Position numbers and translations under genes: made by a program | The notes under the pieces: generated by a model | Seen by the model: only the letters and a program-made list of their open reading frames with translations | What the model was told of the DNA's origin: nothing | Database searches by the model: none | Shown: in pieces, positions 1 to 6,547 of the stretch | How the letters are laid out: each line of letters begins with the position of its first letter | Numbering within the stretch: position 1 is the first letter of the stretch | Origin: JACQFZ01 sp045810625 | Lineage (GTDB): Bacteria; Pseudomonadota; Gammaproteobacteria; Acidiferrobacterales; Sulfurifustaceae | Direction: 5' to 3' | Assembly: GCA_045810625.1 (NCBI GenBank) | Contig: JBJMVQ010000053.1 | Location: 1-32,052, forward strand | Length of the DNA: 32,052 bases

Positions 1-38
1 GTTTTCAGAAAACACGGCAAGCGCTAGTCGCTGCCTAA
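1..38 (+). CDS. Possible 3' end of an upstream cassette gene (partial)
   Basis: Reading from base 3, eleven codons (FQKTRQALVAA) run to a TAA at 36-38. About 54 bases then separate this stop from the first attC site, a spacing compatible with the end of a cassette gene that begins left of the window. Another frame stays open through the attC itself, so the reading frame is not certain. No function can be assigned. Confidence 0.2.
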   Translation, partial: FQKTRQALVAA

Positions 39-92
39 ATCGCGCATCAAGAGCAATGGCGCAACGTGGCACTCTTAGCTTTCCAACGCCAA

Positions 93-155
93 GCCTAACC
101 TTAGGTTCGAGGCGGACGCGCAAAAGCAGCGCGCCGCTCAACTAACACGTTAGCC
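93..155 (+). other. attC site 1 (short class, 63 bp)
   Basis: Inverse core GCCTAAC is at 93-99, the left block GTTCGAGGCGGACGC at 105-119, the right block GCCGCTCAACT at 133-143 and the core GTTAGCC at 149-155. Strand exchange is expected between G149 and T150, which sets the start of the LysE cassette at 150. In the 60 bases from CCTAAC to GTTAG it differs from attC site 4 at only three positions. Confidence 0.9.
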
Positions 156-158
156 CCC

Positions 159-794
159 ATGTTCGGCATACATGACTTCCTACTGTTTGTAGTGGCAGGC
201 CTACTGCTGAACATCACGCCGGGGCCTGACATGCTCTACATCATCGGGCGCAGCACGGCGCAAGGATGGCGAGCGGGTGCCGCGGCTGCACTTGGGATCG
301 GCGCAGGCTGCCTCGTCCATATCGCGGCCGCAGCGCTCGGTCTGTCCGCGGTGCTTGCTGCCTCAGCAACCGCCTTTACCGCCGTGAAATTCATCGGTGC
401 CGCTTACCTCATCTACGTCGGTATCTCTTTGGTTCTCTCTTCGCGCTCTTTGCCACACGGCGTCTCCACCCTCGCGTTAACACCCGCTACCGTTCGAGCG
501 GTGTTTATACAGGGTTTCTTTACGAACGTTTTGAATCCCAAAGTCGCTTTGTTCTTCTTGGCCTTTGTGCCCCAGTTCATTAGCACGGATGCATCGCATA
601 AAGCTTTTGCCTTTCTCTTTCTTGGCATAGTTTTCAACTTCAACGGTACACTTTGGAATCTTTTTGTCGCGTGGTTTACGGCACGGACTAGTGCGGATCT
701 AAGGAGCAGCAAGTTTTCCGCATGGCTGAACCGCTGCATTGGAGGATTCTTTGTTTATCTTGGCGTCAGACTTGCCTTCGCTCAACCGGGCTAA
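159..794 (+). CDS. LysE/RhtB-family amino-acid (or small metabolite) exporter, cassette 1
   Basis: The 211-residue protein has the length and hydrophobicity of the LysE/RhtB translocators, inner-membrane exporters of amino acids or related metabolites. The family motif NITPGPD lies at residues 18-24 near the end of helix 1, and a second typical segment (KFIGAAYLIYVGI, residues 77-89) follows. Roughly six membrane segments are visible, with the last at about residues 190-207. The start lies only nine bases after the cassette boundary and no good Shine-Dalgarno is visible, as is common for cassette genes. The stop codon TAA (792-794) is embedded in the inverse core of attC site 2. LysE-like exporters have been seen before in cassette arrays. 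The substrate cannot be told from sequence. Confidence 0.88.
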   Translation: MFGIHDFLLFVVAGLLLNITPGPDMLYIIGRSTAQGWRAGAAAALGIGAGCLVHIAAAALGLSAVLAASATAFTAVKFIGAAYLIYVGISLVLSSRSLPHGVSTLALTPATVRAVFIQGFFTNVLNPKVALFFLAFVPQFISTDASHKAFAFLFLGIVFNFNGTLWNLFVAWFTARTSADLRSSKFSAWLNRCIGGFFVYLGVRLAFAQPG

Positions 795-880
795 CATTAG
801 GTTCGAGGCGGACGCCTGACCCGATCGCAGCGCTTCGCGGCTCTGTCCGTGGCCGGCGCCGCTCAACTTGAACGTTAGCC
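789..880 (+). other. attC site 2 (long class, 92 bp)
   Basis: Inverse core GGCTAAC is at 789-795 and core GTTAGCC at 874-880. The shared left and right blocks flank a GCGCTTCGCGG-containing centre that can form the extended attC hairpin. The inverse core is the exact reverse complement of the 5' end of the same cassette (149-155), as expected for an intact cassette. Confidence 0.9.
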
Positions 881-916
881 AGCACACATACACCATAAAA
901 AACCCGAGACAACCAT

Positions 917-1201
917 ATGCTCTTCATGCTCATCGAGCGGTTTCGTGACAACGACATGCTTCCCATCTACAAGCGAGTTCGCGATGGCGGACGCAAGCTT
1001 CCCGACGGATTGAAATATGTCGATAGCTGGGTCGAACCGAATTTCAGCCGTTGTTTTCAGCTTATGGAGTGCGATGACTTGCGTCTTTTCCAAGAATGGG
1101 TGCTTCAGTGGCGAGGATTGGGTGCAACGATTGAGATAGTGCCAGTAGTAAGCAGCAAAGATACCCGTGAAGTGGTCGCACCGTACTTGGATAAAGCATG
1201 A
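917..1201 (+). CDS. DUF3303-like small protein, cassette 2
   Basis: The 94-residue protein begins MLFMLIERFRD, continues with a VDSWVEPNF segment (residues 35-43) and a CFQLMECDD segment, and ends with an EIVPV strand. This layout and wording match the DUF3303 family, a compact alpha/beta fold of unknown role that resembles dimeric ferredoxin-like proteins. No signal peptide or membrane segment is present, so it should be cytoplasmic. The start ATG at 917 lies 42 bases after the cassette boundary, with no clear Shine-Dalgarno. The stop overlaps another ATG at 1198, which is not a real start. Family assignment is by recognition; function is unknown. Confidence 0.8.
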   Translation: MLFMLIERFRDNDMLPIYKRVRDGGRKLPDGLKYVDSWVEPNFSRCFQLMECDDLRLFQEWVLQWRGLGATIEIVPVVSSKDTREVVAPYLDKA

Positions 1202-1223
1202 AGCAAAGTACGCTTTACGCACC

Positions 1224-1316
1224 GGCTAACATCACGTTCGAGGCGGACGCCGGGACCGTTCAAAGGCGCTTCGCGGTTCTGTCCATAGCCGGCGCCGCTC
1301 AACTTAAACGTTGGGA
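1224..1316 (+). other. attC site 3 (long class, 93 bp)
   Basis: Inverse core GGCTAAC is at 1224-1230 and core GTTGGGA at 1310-1316, with the standard left and right blocks between them. The inverse core matches the 5' end of cassette 2 (GTTAGCC, 874-880). The core departs slightly from the others (GTTGGG instead of GTTAGN) but still fits GTTRRRY-type variation. Confidence 0.9.
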
Positions 1317-1323
1317 GAAACGT

Positions 1324-1701
1324 ATGGCACGCATTGCGGCGTGGTTTACATTCGTTTGGACGTTGGCGTTTGCGCCGTTGGCAAACAGCGCCGACAAGCC
1401 ACTCAAATGCGATACCGGCCCGCTAAATAAGACATATGGCAAAACAGAATGGGTCGTGTACAGCTGCGCCGATAATCGCACCGTGGTCATCCACTCGGCA
1501 TCGGGAAATCCCGCAATGCCGTTTTACTTCATGTTCTTTCCGAAGGAGAAAGAAGGCGGATATAAACTTTATGGGGAGGGAACGGGTCGCAAAGAAGCAA
1601 CGGCGGCCGCATACGAAGAATTGAAAGTACTTTCCGCATCGGATATTGCGGCCCTCATTCAGCAAACGAAGGCCGCGCAAACGCAGAAGAGGAATGATTG
1701 A
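1324..1701 (+). CDS. Secreted/periplasmic protein of unknown function, cassette 3
   Basis: The ATG at 1324 is preceded by GGGAG (1313-1317) six bases upstream, so this start is preferred over the in-frame ATG at 1198, which would translate through attC site 3. The 125-residue product opens with a classical signal peptide: a basic N-terminus, a hydrophobic stretch WFTFVWTLAFAPLA and a probable cleavage after ANS near residue 23. The mature part has two cysteines (in LKCDTG and YSCADN), which could form a disulfide, a central beta-rich stretch and a helical, charged C-terminus (residues about 95-125). I recognise no family. Export to the periplasm is the only supported inference. Confidence 0.75.
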   Translation: MARIAAWFTFVWTLAFAPLANSADKPLKCDTGPLNKTYGKTEWVVYSCADNRTVVIHSASGNPAMPFYFMFFPKEKEGGYKLYGEGTGRKEATAAAYEELKVLSASDIAALIQQTKAAQTQKRND

Positions 1702-1707
1702 ATTGCT

Positions 1708-1770
1708 CCCTAACATTACGTTCGAGGCGGACGCGCAAAAGCAGCGCGCCGCTCAACTAAAACGTTAGAT
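1708..1770 (+). other. attC site 4 (short class, 63 bp)
   Basis: Inverse core CCCTAAC is at 1708-1714 and core GTTAGAT at 1764-1770. The site is nearly identical to attC site 1. The inverse core matches the start of cassette 3 (GTTGGGAG) only if one extra base is allowed, which is the single imperfect match among the first five cassettes. Confidence 0.9.
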
Positions 1771-1787
1771 GGCCGGGAGGACTAAGG

Positions 1788-2132
1788 GTGAGACGCGTTA
1801 ACGGATGGCAACGCATCGGCATTGTTATCTCAGTTCTGTGGTGTGTTGTTGTCGTAGTTGTCGTGTCCAAAGACTTCTATCACGCGCTTCAACATCAGCA
1901 ACAGGTAAAAGAATGTCGGGAAGCTCCCAAAAGCGGAGCGCTTATAGAGCGTCTTGTTTGTGAACAACTGCTGCGCGGAGAGTCGGCTGACCCGCAACCC
2001 AACGTTATTGCATCGTTTGCCGCTCTCGTTGCGCCAATAGTGGGAGGGTGGTTCCTTGTCTACGTCGTCATTTGGACAACTCGGTGGATTCGGGCCGGCT
2101 TCAGTAGTGAGAGAAAGCCATCTAACCTTTAG
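1788..2132 (+). CDS. Small two-helix membrane protein, cassette 4
   Basis: GTG at 1788 is the likely start, with GGGAGG (1775-1780) seven bases upstream. The 114-residue product has a membrane helix at about residues 9-27 (GIVISVLWCVVVVVVVS), a soluble loop of about 45 residues with two cysteines (positions near 43 and 58), and a second helix at about 73-95. Proteins opening with a basic-WQRIGIV-like stretch and this two-helix layout are, as I recall, frequent in cassette arrays, but no function is known to me. The reading frame runs four bases past the inverse core and stops inside attC site 5. Confidence 0.72.
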   Translation: MRRVNGWQRIGIVISVLWCVVVVVVVSKDFYHALQHQQQVKECREAPKSGALIERLVCEQLLRGESADPQPNVIASFAALVAPIVGGWFLVYVVIWTTRWIRAGFSSERKPSNL

Positions 2133-2212
2133 TTCGAGGCGGACGCCGTGATCCGACCGAAGCGCTTCGCGGTTCTGTCCGTAGCCGGCGCCGCTCAACT
2201 ACAACGTTAGGC
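2120..2212 (+). other. attC site 5 (long class, 93 bp)
   Basis: Inverse core ATCTAAC is at 2120-2126 and core GTTAGGC at 2206-2212. The ten bases GCCATCTAAC (2117-2126) are an exact reverse complement of the start of cassette 4 (GTTAGATGGC, 1764-1773). This is the longest such match in the array. Confidence 0.9.
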
Positions 2213-2227
2213 GGTGCATAAAGACGG

Positions 2228-2701
2228 ATGAAAGAAGCTCTCTTGATAATTCTCGGATTCGCGCTCGGTCGCGTTCCGATCTGGCTAGACCGAAAACGAC
2301 AGCTTAGAACTCACTGGTCTGCCCTTCGGGCAGAGTTAGAGTTGTGTCGCGAGCGAGCGGCGGCTCTGCTAAAGGACTCAATTCTTTCTCCCTTGTACCG
2401 TCTTCCGCTATTGGCGTACGAAACATCGTTTTCAATTCTGCTTAGGGAGGGGGCTTTGTCAGAATCGGAAACGCTGAGCATCGGCCGATTTTTCTGCCAA
2501 GTACAAGACATCAATCGAGGCCTAGACAATGCTGCGGAAATGCTCGGCGCAAATAACTTGGACGGCTTAAAGCGCGAATATGAACGCAATCTCTTAAAGG
2601 CGAAACGTCTGATCGAACCTACTGAAAGCGAGAAATCGCCGCACGCCGAAGCATTAGGAGTTATAGAGGCTAAGGTAGCTCTACCATGGTGGCGCTATTG
2701 A
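2228..2701 (+). CDS. Membrane-anchored helical protein of unknown function, cassette 5
   Basis: The 157-residue protein has one N-terminal hydrophobic segment (residues about 4-18, LLIILGFALGRVPIW) followed by a charged, mostly helical cytoplasmic part with several Arg/Glu-rich stretches. It could be a single-pass membrane-anchored protein. No catalytic motif or domain is recognised. The ATG lies 16 bases after the core of attC site 5 and has no convincing Shine-Dalgarno. The stop lies five bases before the next attC. Confidence 0.7.
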   Translation: MKEALLIILGFALGRVPIWLDRKRQLRTHWSALRAELELCRERAAALLKDSILSPLYRLPLLAYETSFSILLREGALSESETLSIGRFFCQVQDINRGLDNAAEMLGANNLDGLKREYERNLLKAKRLIEPTESEKSPHAEALGVIEAKVALPWWRY

Positions 2702-2705
2702 GTCA

Positions 2706-2768
2706 GCCTAACATACCGTTCGAGGCGGACGCGCAAGACGGAGCCCCGCTCGAGCTATTCCGTTCAAG
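2706..2768 (+). other. attC site 6 (short class, partly decayed)
   Basis: The left half is intact: inverse core GCCTAAC at 2706-2712 and the left block. The right half has drifted: the right block reads GCCCCGCTCGAGCT and the core GTTCAAG (2762-2768). The inverse core still equals the reverse complement of the 5' end of cassette 5 (GTTAGGC). The damaged core may block further recombination here. Confidence 0.8.
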
Positions 2769-2771
2769 TAC

Positions 2772-3614
2772 ATGCGGCTAATAGCTCCAATTTCCGCCGT
2801 CCTGATCACCTTAGCGCCCATCGCTGGATATCCGCAGGGCGATTCTGGCGTGGCGCCCGCTGCCTTAGCGGAAGAGGTGATTTTCGTGCCGCTCGCCCTC
2901 CCTACGGGCGAAGCGAGATTGGAGACTACTGTGTATCGGCCATCGGCCAGCGGACCCCGGCCCCTCGCGGTGATTAACCATGGTGCCGTCGGTTATGCCG
3001 ATCCTAGCCGACAACGTCGCTACCAGCCTGTCGCCATCGCTCGGTTCTTTGTAGAACGCGGTTACCTGGTCGCCGCACCCATGCGTCAAGGCTTCTCCAA
3101 GTCAACCGGCACCTATAGTTGGAACTGCGATCACGCAACTTACGCGCGGCGTTATGCGGGCGACATTGCAGCGGTAATCGACTACTTCGTGAAGACTGGC
3201 CAAGCGCAAGCCGATCGGGTTCTGGTTATCGGTCAGTCGAACGGCGGCATGGTGGCACTGGGCTATGCGGCCGAGTTTTCTTCCGTTGACCGGCGCGCAC
3301 GCGCCATCATCAACTTTGCAGGCGGCATCAACTCAAGTCGCCCCAACTGCGATTGGCGAGAAAAGATGATAAGCGCAGCTCGATCTCTGGGCGCGAAGAC
3401 CGACCTTCCGTCGTTGTGGCTTTACGCCGAGGACGACCCTATCTTCCCGCCAAGCGTGTCCAAGCCGTTTTTCGATGCTTACCATTCAGGGAATAAGCGA
3501 TCGTCCCTGCAGATTTATCCCACAGGCGGTCATAACTTATCCAATTTGCCCGTTGGCTCGCAGATTTGGATATCCGACGTAGAGCGCTTTTTGCGAGAGG
3601 TACATCTCCCTTGA
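2772..3614 (+). CDS. Secreted alpha/beta hydrolase (dienelactone hydrolase-like), cassette 6
   Basis: The 280-residue protein starts with a likely signal peptide (hydrophobic residues about 4-20). An alpha/beta hydrolase core follows: an oxyanion-region NHG at 69-71, a nucleophile elbow GQSNGG at 154-159 with Ser156, a candidate catalytic acid in EDDPIFPP (Asp221 or Asp222) and the histidine in GGHN (His254). Cysteines at 119 and 193 could pair after export. The overall pattern resembles dienelactone hydrolase or prolyl-oligopeptidase-type small esterases. The substrate is unknown. ATG 2772 lies four bases after the decayed core of attC site 6. It is an enzyme cassette, unlike its small neighbours. 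Confidence 0.85.
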   Translation: MRLIAPISAVLITLAPIAGYPQGDSGVAPAALAEEVIFVPLALPTGEARLETTVYRPSASGPRPLAVINHGAVGYADPSRQRRYQPVAIARFFVERGYLVAAPMRQGFSKSTGTYSWNCDHATYARRYAGDIAAVIDYFVKTGQAQADRVLVIGQSNGGMVALGYAAEFSSVDRRARAIINFAGGINSSRPNCDWREKMISAARSLGAKTDLPSLWLYAEDDPIFPPSVSKPFFDAYHSGNKRSSLQIYPTGGHNLSNLPVGSQIWISDVERFLREVHLP

Positions 3615-3636
3615 CGGCAAAAGGTACGACATAGGC

Positions 3637-3726
3637 GCCCAACATCGTGTTTGAGCCGGACGCCCTGACCCGACGGCGCCCGGTGTTGATGTCCGCGGTC
3701 GGCGCCGCTCTACTACAATGCAAAAC
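3637..3726 (+). other. attC site 7 (long class, decayed)
   Basis: Inverse core GCCCAAC (3637-3643), left block GTTTGAGCCGGACGC (3650-3664), a long-class centre ending GTCCGCGGTC and right block GCCGCTCTACT are recognisable. The right core has become GCAAAAC (3720-3726), which no longer fits GTTRRRY. It is a long-class attC that has lost its recombination core. Confidence 0.7.
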
Positions 3727-3730
3727 GCCT

Positions 3731-4096
3731 ATGACCGCTCGCGGAGCATTCGCCCCTGTTTTACTAGCCGCCGTTGTCGGTGCCGCGCTTTGGTTTGCGG
3801 CTTCGTTGCTCACGGGCACGCGAGAGGCCTGGGACGCCGGTTCGTATTGGGTCATTGTCTATCCGGTTTGCATTCTTACCTGCGCGTACCTGGGCTACGC
3901 GTATCCTGCGCGGCCGTGGCGCTGGGCGCTTGTGCTCTTTGCGTCGCAGTTTGTCGCAATGTCGGTTCGCAACGGCGAGCTCGGCAACCTTTGGCCGTTG
4001 GGCTTGGCATTGTTCGCGGTTATCGCGCTGCCTGGTGTCCTTGCCGGCACGCTTGCATCTCGCCTGAGAGGTGGATCCCCGGAAGGTACGGTCTAA
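3731..4096 (+). CDS. Small multi-pass membrane protein of unknown function, cassette 7
   Basis: ATG 3731 is chosen because the longer in-frame start at 3647 would translate through attC site 7. The 121-residue product is strongly hydrophobic, with four probable membrane helices (about residues 7-24, 38-57, 63-80 and 87-112) joined by short loops. No Shine-Dalgarno is evident. No family is recognised. Similar small four-helix proteins are common in arrays, but nothing here indicates a substrate. Confidence 0.65.
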   Translation: MTARGAFAPVLLAAVVGAALWFAASLLTGTREAWDAGSYWVIVYPVCILTCAYLGYAYPARPWRWALVLFASQFVAMSVRNGELGNLWPLGLALFAVIALPGVLAGTLASRLRGGSPEGTV

Positions 4097-4190
4097 ACGA
4101 GTCACGTCGCGAACCGACAAAGAATATCTGCGCAAAAACGCTCCGTCTCCGGAGACGGCAACGCGCCACTCAGGTTATTTCACCAGACTG
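4093..4190 (+). other. Possible highly decayed attC with 16-bp palindrome
   Basis: CTAAAC at the stop of the upstream gene, GTCGCGAACCGAC at 4108-4120, the perfect palindrome CCGTCTCCGGAGACGG at 4143-4158 and GCGCCACTCA at 4164-4173 fall in the order inverse core, left block, hairpin centre, right block. Each match is weak by itself. No T-run follows the palindrome, so it is not an intrinsic terminator. The rest of the gap to 4320 holds nothing recognisable. Confidence 0.3.
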
Positions 4191-4320
4191 CCGAAAAGAT
4201 GAACATCGTCTATCCAACAATGCGTGTACCGTTCGCTCAGTGCGCGTTCTTGGCGCGTGATGTTCCCTCCACACGGCGATCGAGTCATCGTTTTTCAAAA
4301 ACAGGACGGACAACCAGAAG

Positions 4321-5472
4321 ATGAGTCATTTTGCTGCTCGCACGGCGCTGATGCTCGGGAATTTCGTCACCGGTCTTGCGATCGTCGGCATCGCCGGGAT
4401 GCTGCCGAACCTTGCCGAGGGGCTCGGCGTGTCTATCCAGAAGGCGGGGTTTCTCATCACGGCCGGCGCGGTTGTCCTCTGCATCGGCTCGCCGCTCACC
4501 GTCTGGGCGACGAGCACGTTCGACCGGCGTCTTCTCCTCACCGCATCGCTCCTGCTCGTCGCGCTCGGGCATTTTGCGTCCGCGTTTGCGCCGGGCTACG
4601 GCGCGCTGCTCGGGTTGCGCGTGCTGATGATGATCGCGGCGGCGCTCTTCACGCCCGTTGCCGCAAGCACCATTGCGTTGATCGTCCCACAACACGAGCG
4701 CCCGAGCGCGATAGCTTTCGTCTTCCTCGGCTGGTCACTCGCCGTGGCGGTCGGCCTTCCGGCCATCGCCTTCCTCGCGGCGCATGCCGGATGGCAAGCG
4801 GCGTTTGCGGCTGTCGGCATCGGGCTGCTCGCATGCGCGGTATTCGTCTTCCGAGCGTTGCCCGCCGGCGTGCGGGGCGCGACGCTCTCGCTCGGCAGCT
4901 GGGGCGCGTTGGCGCAAAACCGGTTCGTGGTGACGCTGCTCCTTCTCACCGTGACGCAGATCGCCGGTCAGTTCGTGGTCTTCACGTATTTCGCGCCACT
5001 CTTAAATCGGCTTGCCGGCGCCGGTGTCGCGGCGATTAGTTTTTTCTTCTCGGTCTACGGCGTGATGGGCTTCGTCGGTAACGTGATCGCAACACGATTA
5101 GTGACGACGCGCGGTCCGTTCGCCACATCCGGCCTTGCCCTCCTCTCCATCTTCTTCGGCTTCGCCCTGTGGAGTTTCGGCGCGGGTGCGCTGATCGTGA
5201 TGGGAGTCGGCGTCGCTTTCTGGGGCCTCGGATTCGCGGCTATCAATTCCATGCAACAGGCGCGCCTCGTCGACGCCGCTCCTGCGCTCGGTAGCGCGGC
5301 GGTCGCGCTCAACACGTCGGCCATCTACGTCGGTCAGGCGATCGGATCCGCGCTCGGTGGCTTCCTCTTTGCCCACGACTTGCCCCGCGCCCTCGGCTAC
5401 GCCGCGATGGTTTTCGTCGGACTGGGCCTGGTGCTGCTCACATCCACCCGTGAGGCACGCGTGCCGGCTTAA
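4321..5472 (+). CDS. MFS transporter, DHA1-type drug/metabolite exporter
   Basis: The 383-residue protein has about twelve membrane helices in two six-helix halves. After helix 2 a motif-A-like loop (TSTFDRRLL, residues 64-72) follows. The middle loop is at about residues 180-200. This fits inner-membrane proton-driven exporters of the DHA1 (AraJ/YdhP-like) group. Substrate is unknown. It lies between decayed attC sites, so it is probably an old cassette. Its base composition is visibly more GC-rich than the cassettes to its left. No clear Shine-Dalgarno precedes the ATG (the nearest purines are CCAGAAG). There is no adjacent regulator gene. Confidence 0.85.
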   Translation: MSHFAARTALMLGNFVTGLAIVGIAGMLPNLAEGLGVSIQKAGFLITAGAVVLCIGSPLTVWATSTFDRRLLLTASLLLVALGHFASAFAPGYGALLGLRVLMMIAAALFTPVAASTIALIVPQHERPSAIAFVFLGWSLAVAVGLPAIAFLAAHAGWQAAFAAVGIGLLACAVFVFRALPAGVRGATLSLGSWGALAQNRFVVTLLLLTVTQIAGQFVVFTYFAPLLNRLAGAGVAAISFFFSVYGVMGFVGNVIATRLVTTRGPFATSGLALLSIFFGFALWSFGAGALIVMGVGVAFWGLGFAAINSMQQARLVDAAPALGSAAVALNTSAIYVGQAIGSALGGFLFAHDLPRALGYAAMVFVGLGLVLLTSTREARVPA

Positions 5473-5499
5473 AAGTACCGCCGCCATAAGACAGAATTG

Positions 5500-5588
5500 G
5501 GCGACCAGATGATGGCCGGCTCGTTGGCGCGAACGCGGGGCTTAGCGATGCTGCCAACAGCCGGCGCCACTTAACAACAACGTCAAAC
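5500..5588 (+). other. attC site 8 (long class, decayed remnant)
   Basis: Aligned to attC site 5, the last 52 bases (5537-5588) match at about 37 positions, including GCCGGCGCC and ACAACGT. The left block is reduced to GTTGGCGCGAACGC (5523-5536). The core is GTCAAAC (5582-5588). The far left end is not resolvable. It marks the downstream SGNH gene as a probable former cassette. Confidence 0.6.
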
Positions 5589-5594
5589 ACAACT

Positions 5595-6212
5595 ATGCAG
5601 CTTCACGGCGATCACCGAATTTGCTTCGTTGGCGATTCCTTTGTCCAAGGGACGTGCGACCCCGAGTATCGGGGATGGGTCGGACGGGTGGCATCGGCAG
5701 CTCGTACGCTCGGTTACAACCTGACCGCGTACAATCTCGGCGTGCGCATGCACACGAGCCGTGATGTTCAGAAACGCTGGGAGGCCGAATGCTCGGTGCG
5801 GTTCCGGCCCGGGTGCTCGGCTTATGTCGTCTTCTCGTTTGGCGCAAACGACATGACGCTCGAGGCAGGACGTCCGCGCGTGGACGAAGACGAGAGCGTT
5901 GCGAACTTTGCCGCGATCGTTGGCGCCGCGCAGAAAAAATACGAAGTCGCGGTCGTTGGGCCATGTCCCGTTGGCGACGCCGATCAGGATGAACGCATTC
6001 TGCGCTTATGTTCCAGCTACGAGAGCCAATCGCGCGCGCTTCGCGTACCGTATTTGCCGATCGCCCGGTCATTGGTAGGAAACGCGCTGTGGTTAAGCGA
6101 GGTAAAGGCGAATGACGGCAGCCACCCGGGCGCGACAGGGTACGAACTCATCGCGTCGACCGTCGTAGGCTGGCAATCCTGGTGGTTTCGACGAAACGCG
6201 GCTCAACGTTAA
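5595..6212 (+). CDS. SGNH/GDSL-family hydrolase
   Basis: The 205-residue protein carries the SGNH blocks: GDSF with nucleophile Ser15 (block I), NLG with Gly49 (block II), GAND with Asn85 (block III) and DGSH with Asp174 and His177 (block V). The length matches single-domain SGNH esterases and lipases. No signal peptide is apparent, so the enzyme is probably cytoplasmic. The substrate could be an acyl ester or an O-acetylated carbohydrate; sequence alone does not decide. It begins seven bases after attC remnant 8, so it may be the oldest detectable cassette, but no attC could be identified after it. Confidence 0.85.
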   Translation: MQLHGDHRICFVGDSFVQGTCDPEYRGWVGRVASAARTLGYNLTAYNLGVRMHTSRDVQKRWEAECSVRFRPGCSAYVVFSFGANDMTLEAGRPRVDEDESVANFAAIVGAAQKKYEVAVVGPCPVGDADQDERILRLCSSYESQSRALRVPYLPIARSLVGNALWLSEVKANDGSHPGATGYELIASTVVGWQSWWFRRNAAQR

Positions 6213-6547
6213 CGTCGCGCATCATCCGTCTTAGCCGGTAATGCTGCAATTGCGTCCAAACTATGGGTGTTGCGACAAGGATCTGCCGCCGGAGTCCACT
6301 GAAGCTCGTATCTGAGTACGTCATTCGACCGGATGTCATCCGCCGTGCCACCCGCCGGTTGACCTCACCCAGCGAAGGCCACTCATGTTGACGAAGACGC
6401 GGCTAACCGATCGTGCGCGACACATTCCTATAAAACACTTGAGAGTCCGGCACTGACTTCTCGTTTTCCGTTAAATGGCACGCCGGGCGAATTGTATGTG
6501 GCGGTTCAATTTCTTCGTTCGTCAAAAAAACGACGCTTTGTGGCCGA
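6213..6547 (+). other. Intergenic stretch without recognisable gene
   Basis: No reading frame here looks like a real protein, and no RNA gene, repeat or attC was found. The right part (about 6420-6540) is more AT-rich than its surroundings and may hold the promoter of the following gene, but no convincing promoter boxes were seen. Confidence 0.4.

Larger units (their letters stand above)
93..5588 (+). mobile_element. Integron gene-cassette array (attC-delimited, no integrase in window)
   Basis: Six well-conserved and at least two decayed attC recombination sites punctuate a run of single plus-strand genes, each gene followed by a site. All sites share a left block (GTTCGAGGCGGACGC) and a right block (GCCGCTCAACT), with core sites of GTTRRRY type at the right end and YYYAAC type at the left end. 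One gene per site, all in the same direction, with short leaders, is the hallmark of integron cassettes. The near-identity of the sites resembles chromosomal, lineage-specific integrons more than clinical mobile ones. No tyrosine recombinase gene occurs in the window. By polarity, attI and intI should lie to the left of position 1. Alternatively this is an integrase-less attC cluster (CALIN). Confidence 0.9.

Noticed and set aside
1198..1323. In-frame ATG 1198 as start of the secreted cassette-3 protein
   Set aside because: It would translate through attC site 3 and mask the signal peptide; ATG 1324 has a ribosome-binding site.
3718..5039. Long plus-strand frames at 3718-4260 and 4224-5039
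   Set aside because: Arg-rich out-of-frame shadows of the membrane protein and MFS genes.
6190..6230. GCGGCTCAACGTTAACG after the SGNH gene as another attC remnant
   Set aside because: Only a right-block-like word is present; no left block, hairpin or inverse core.
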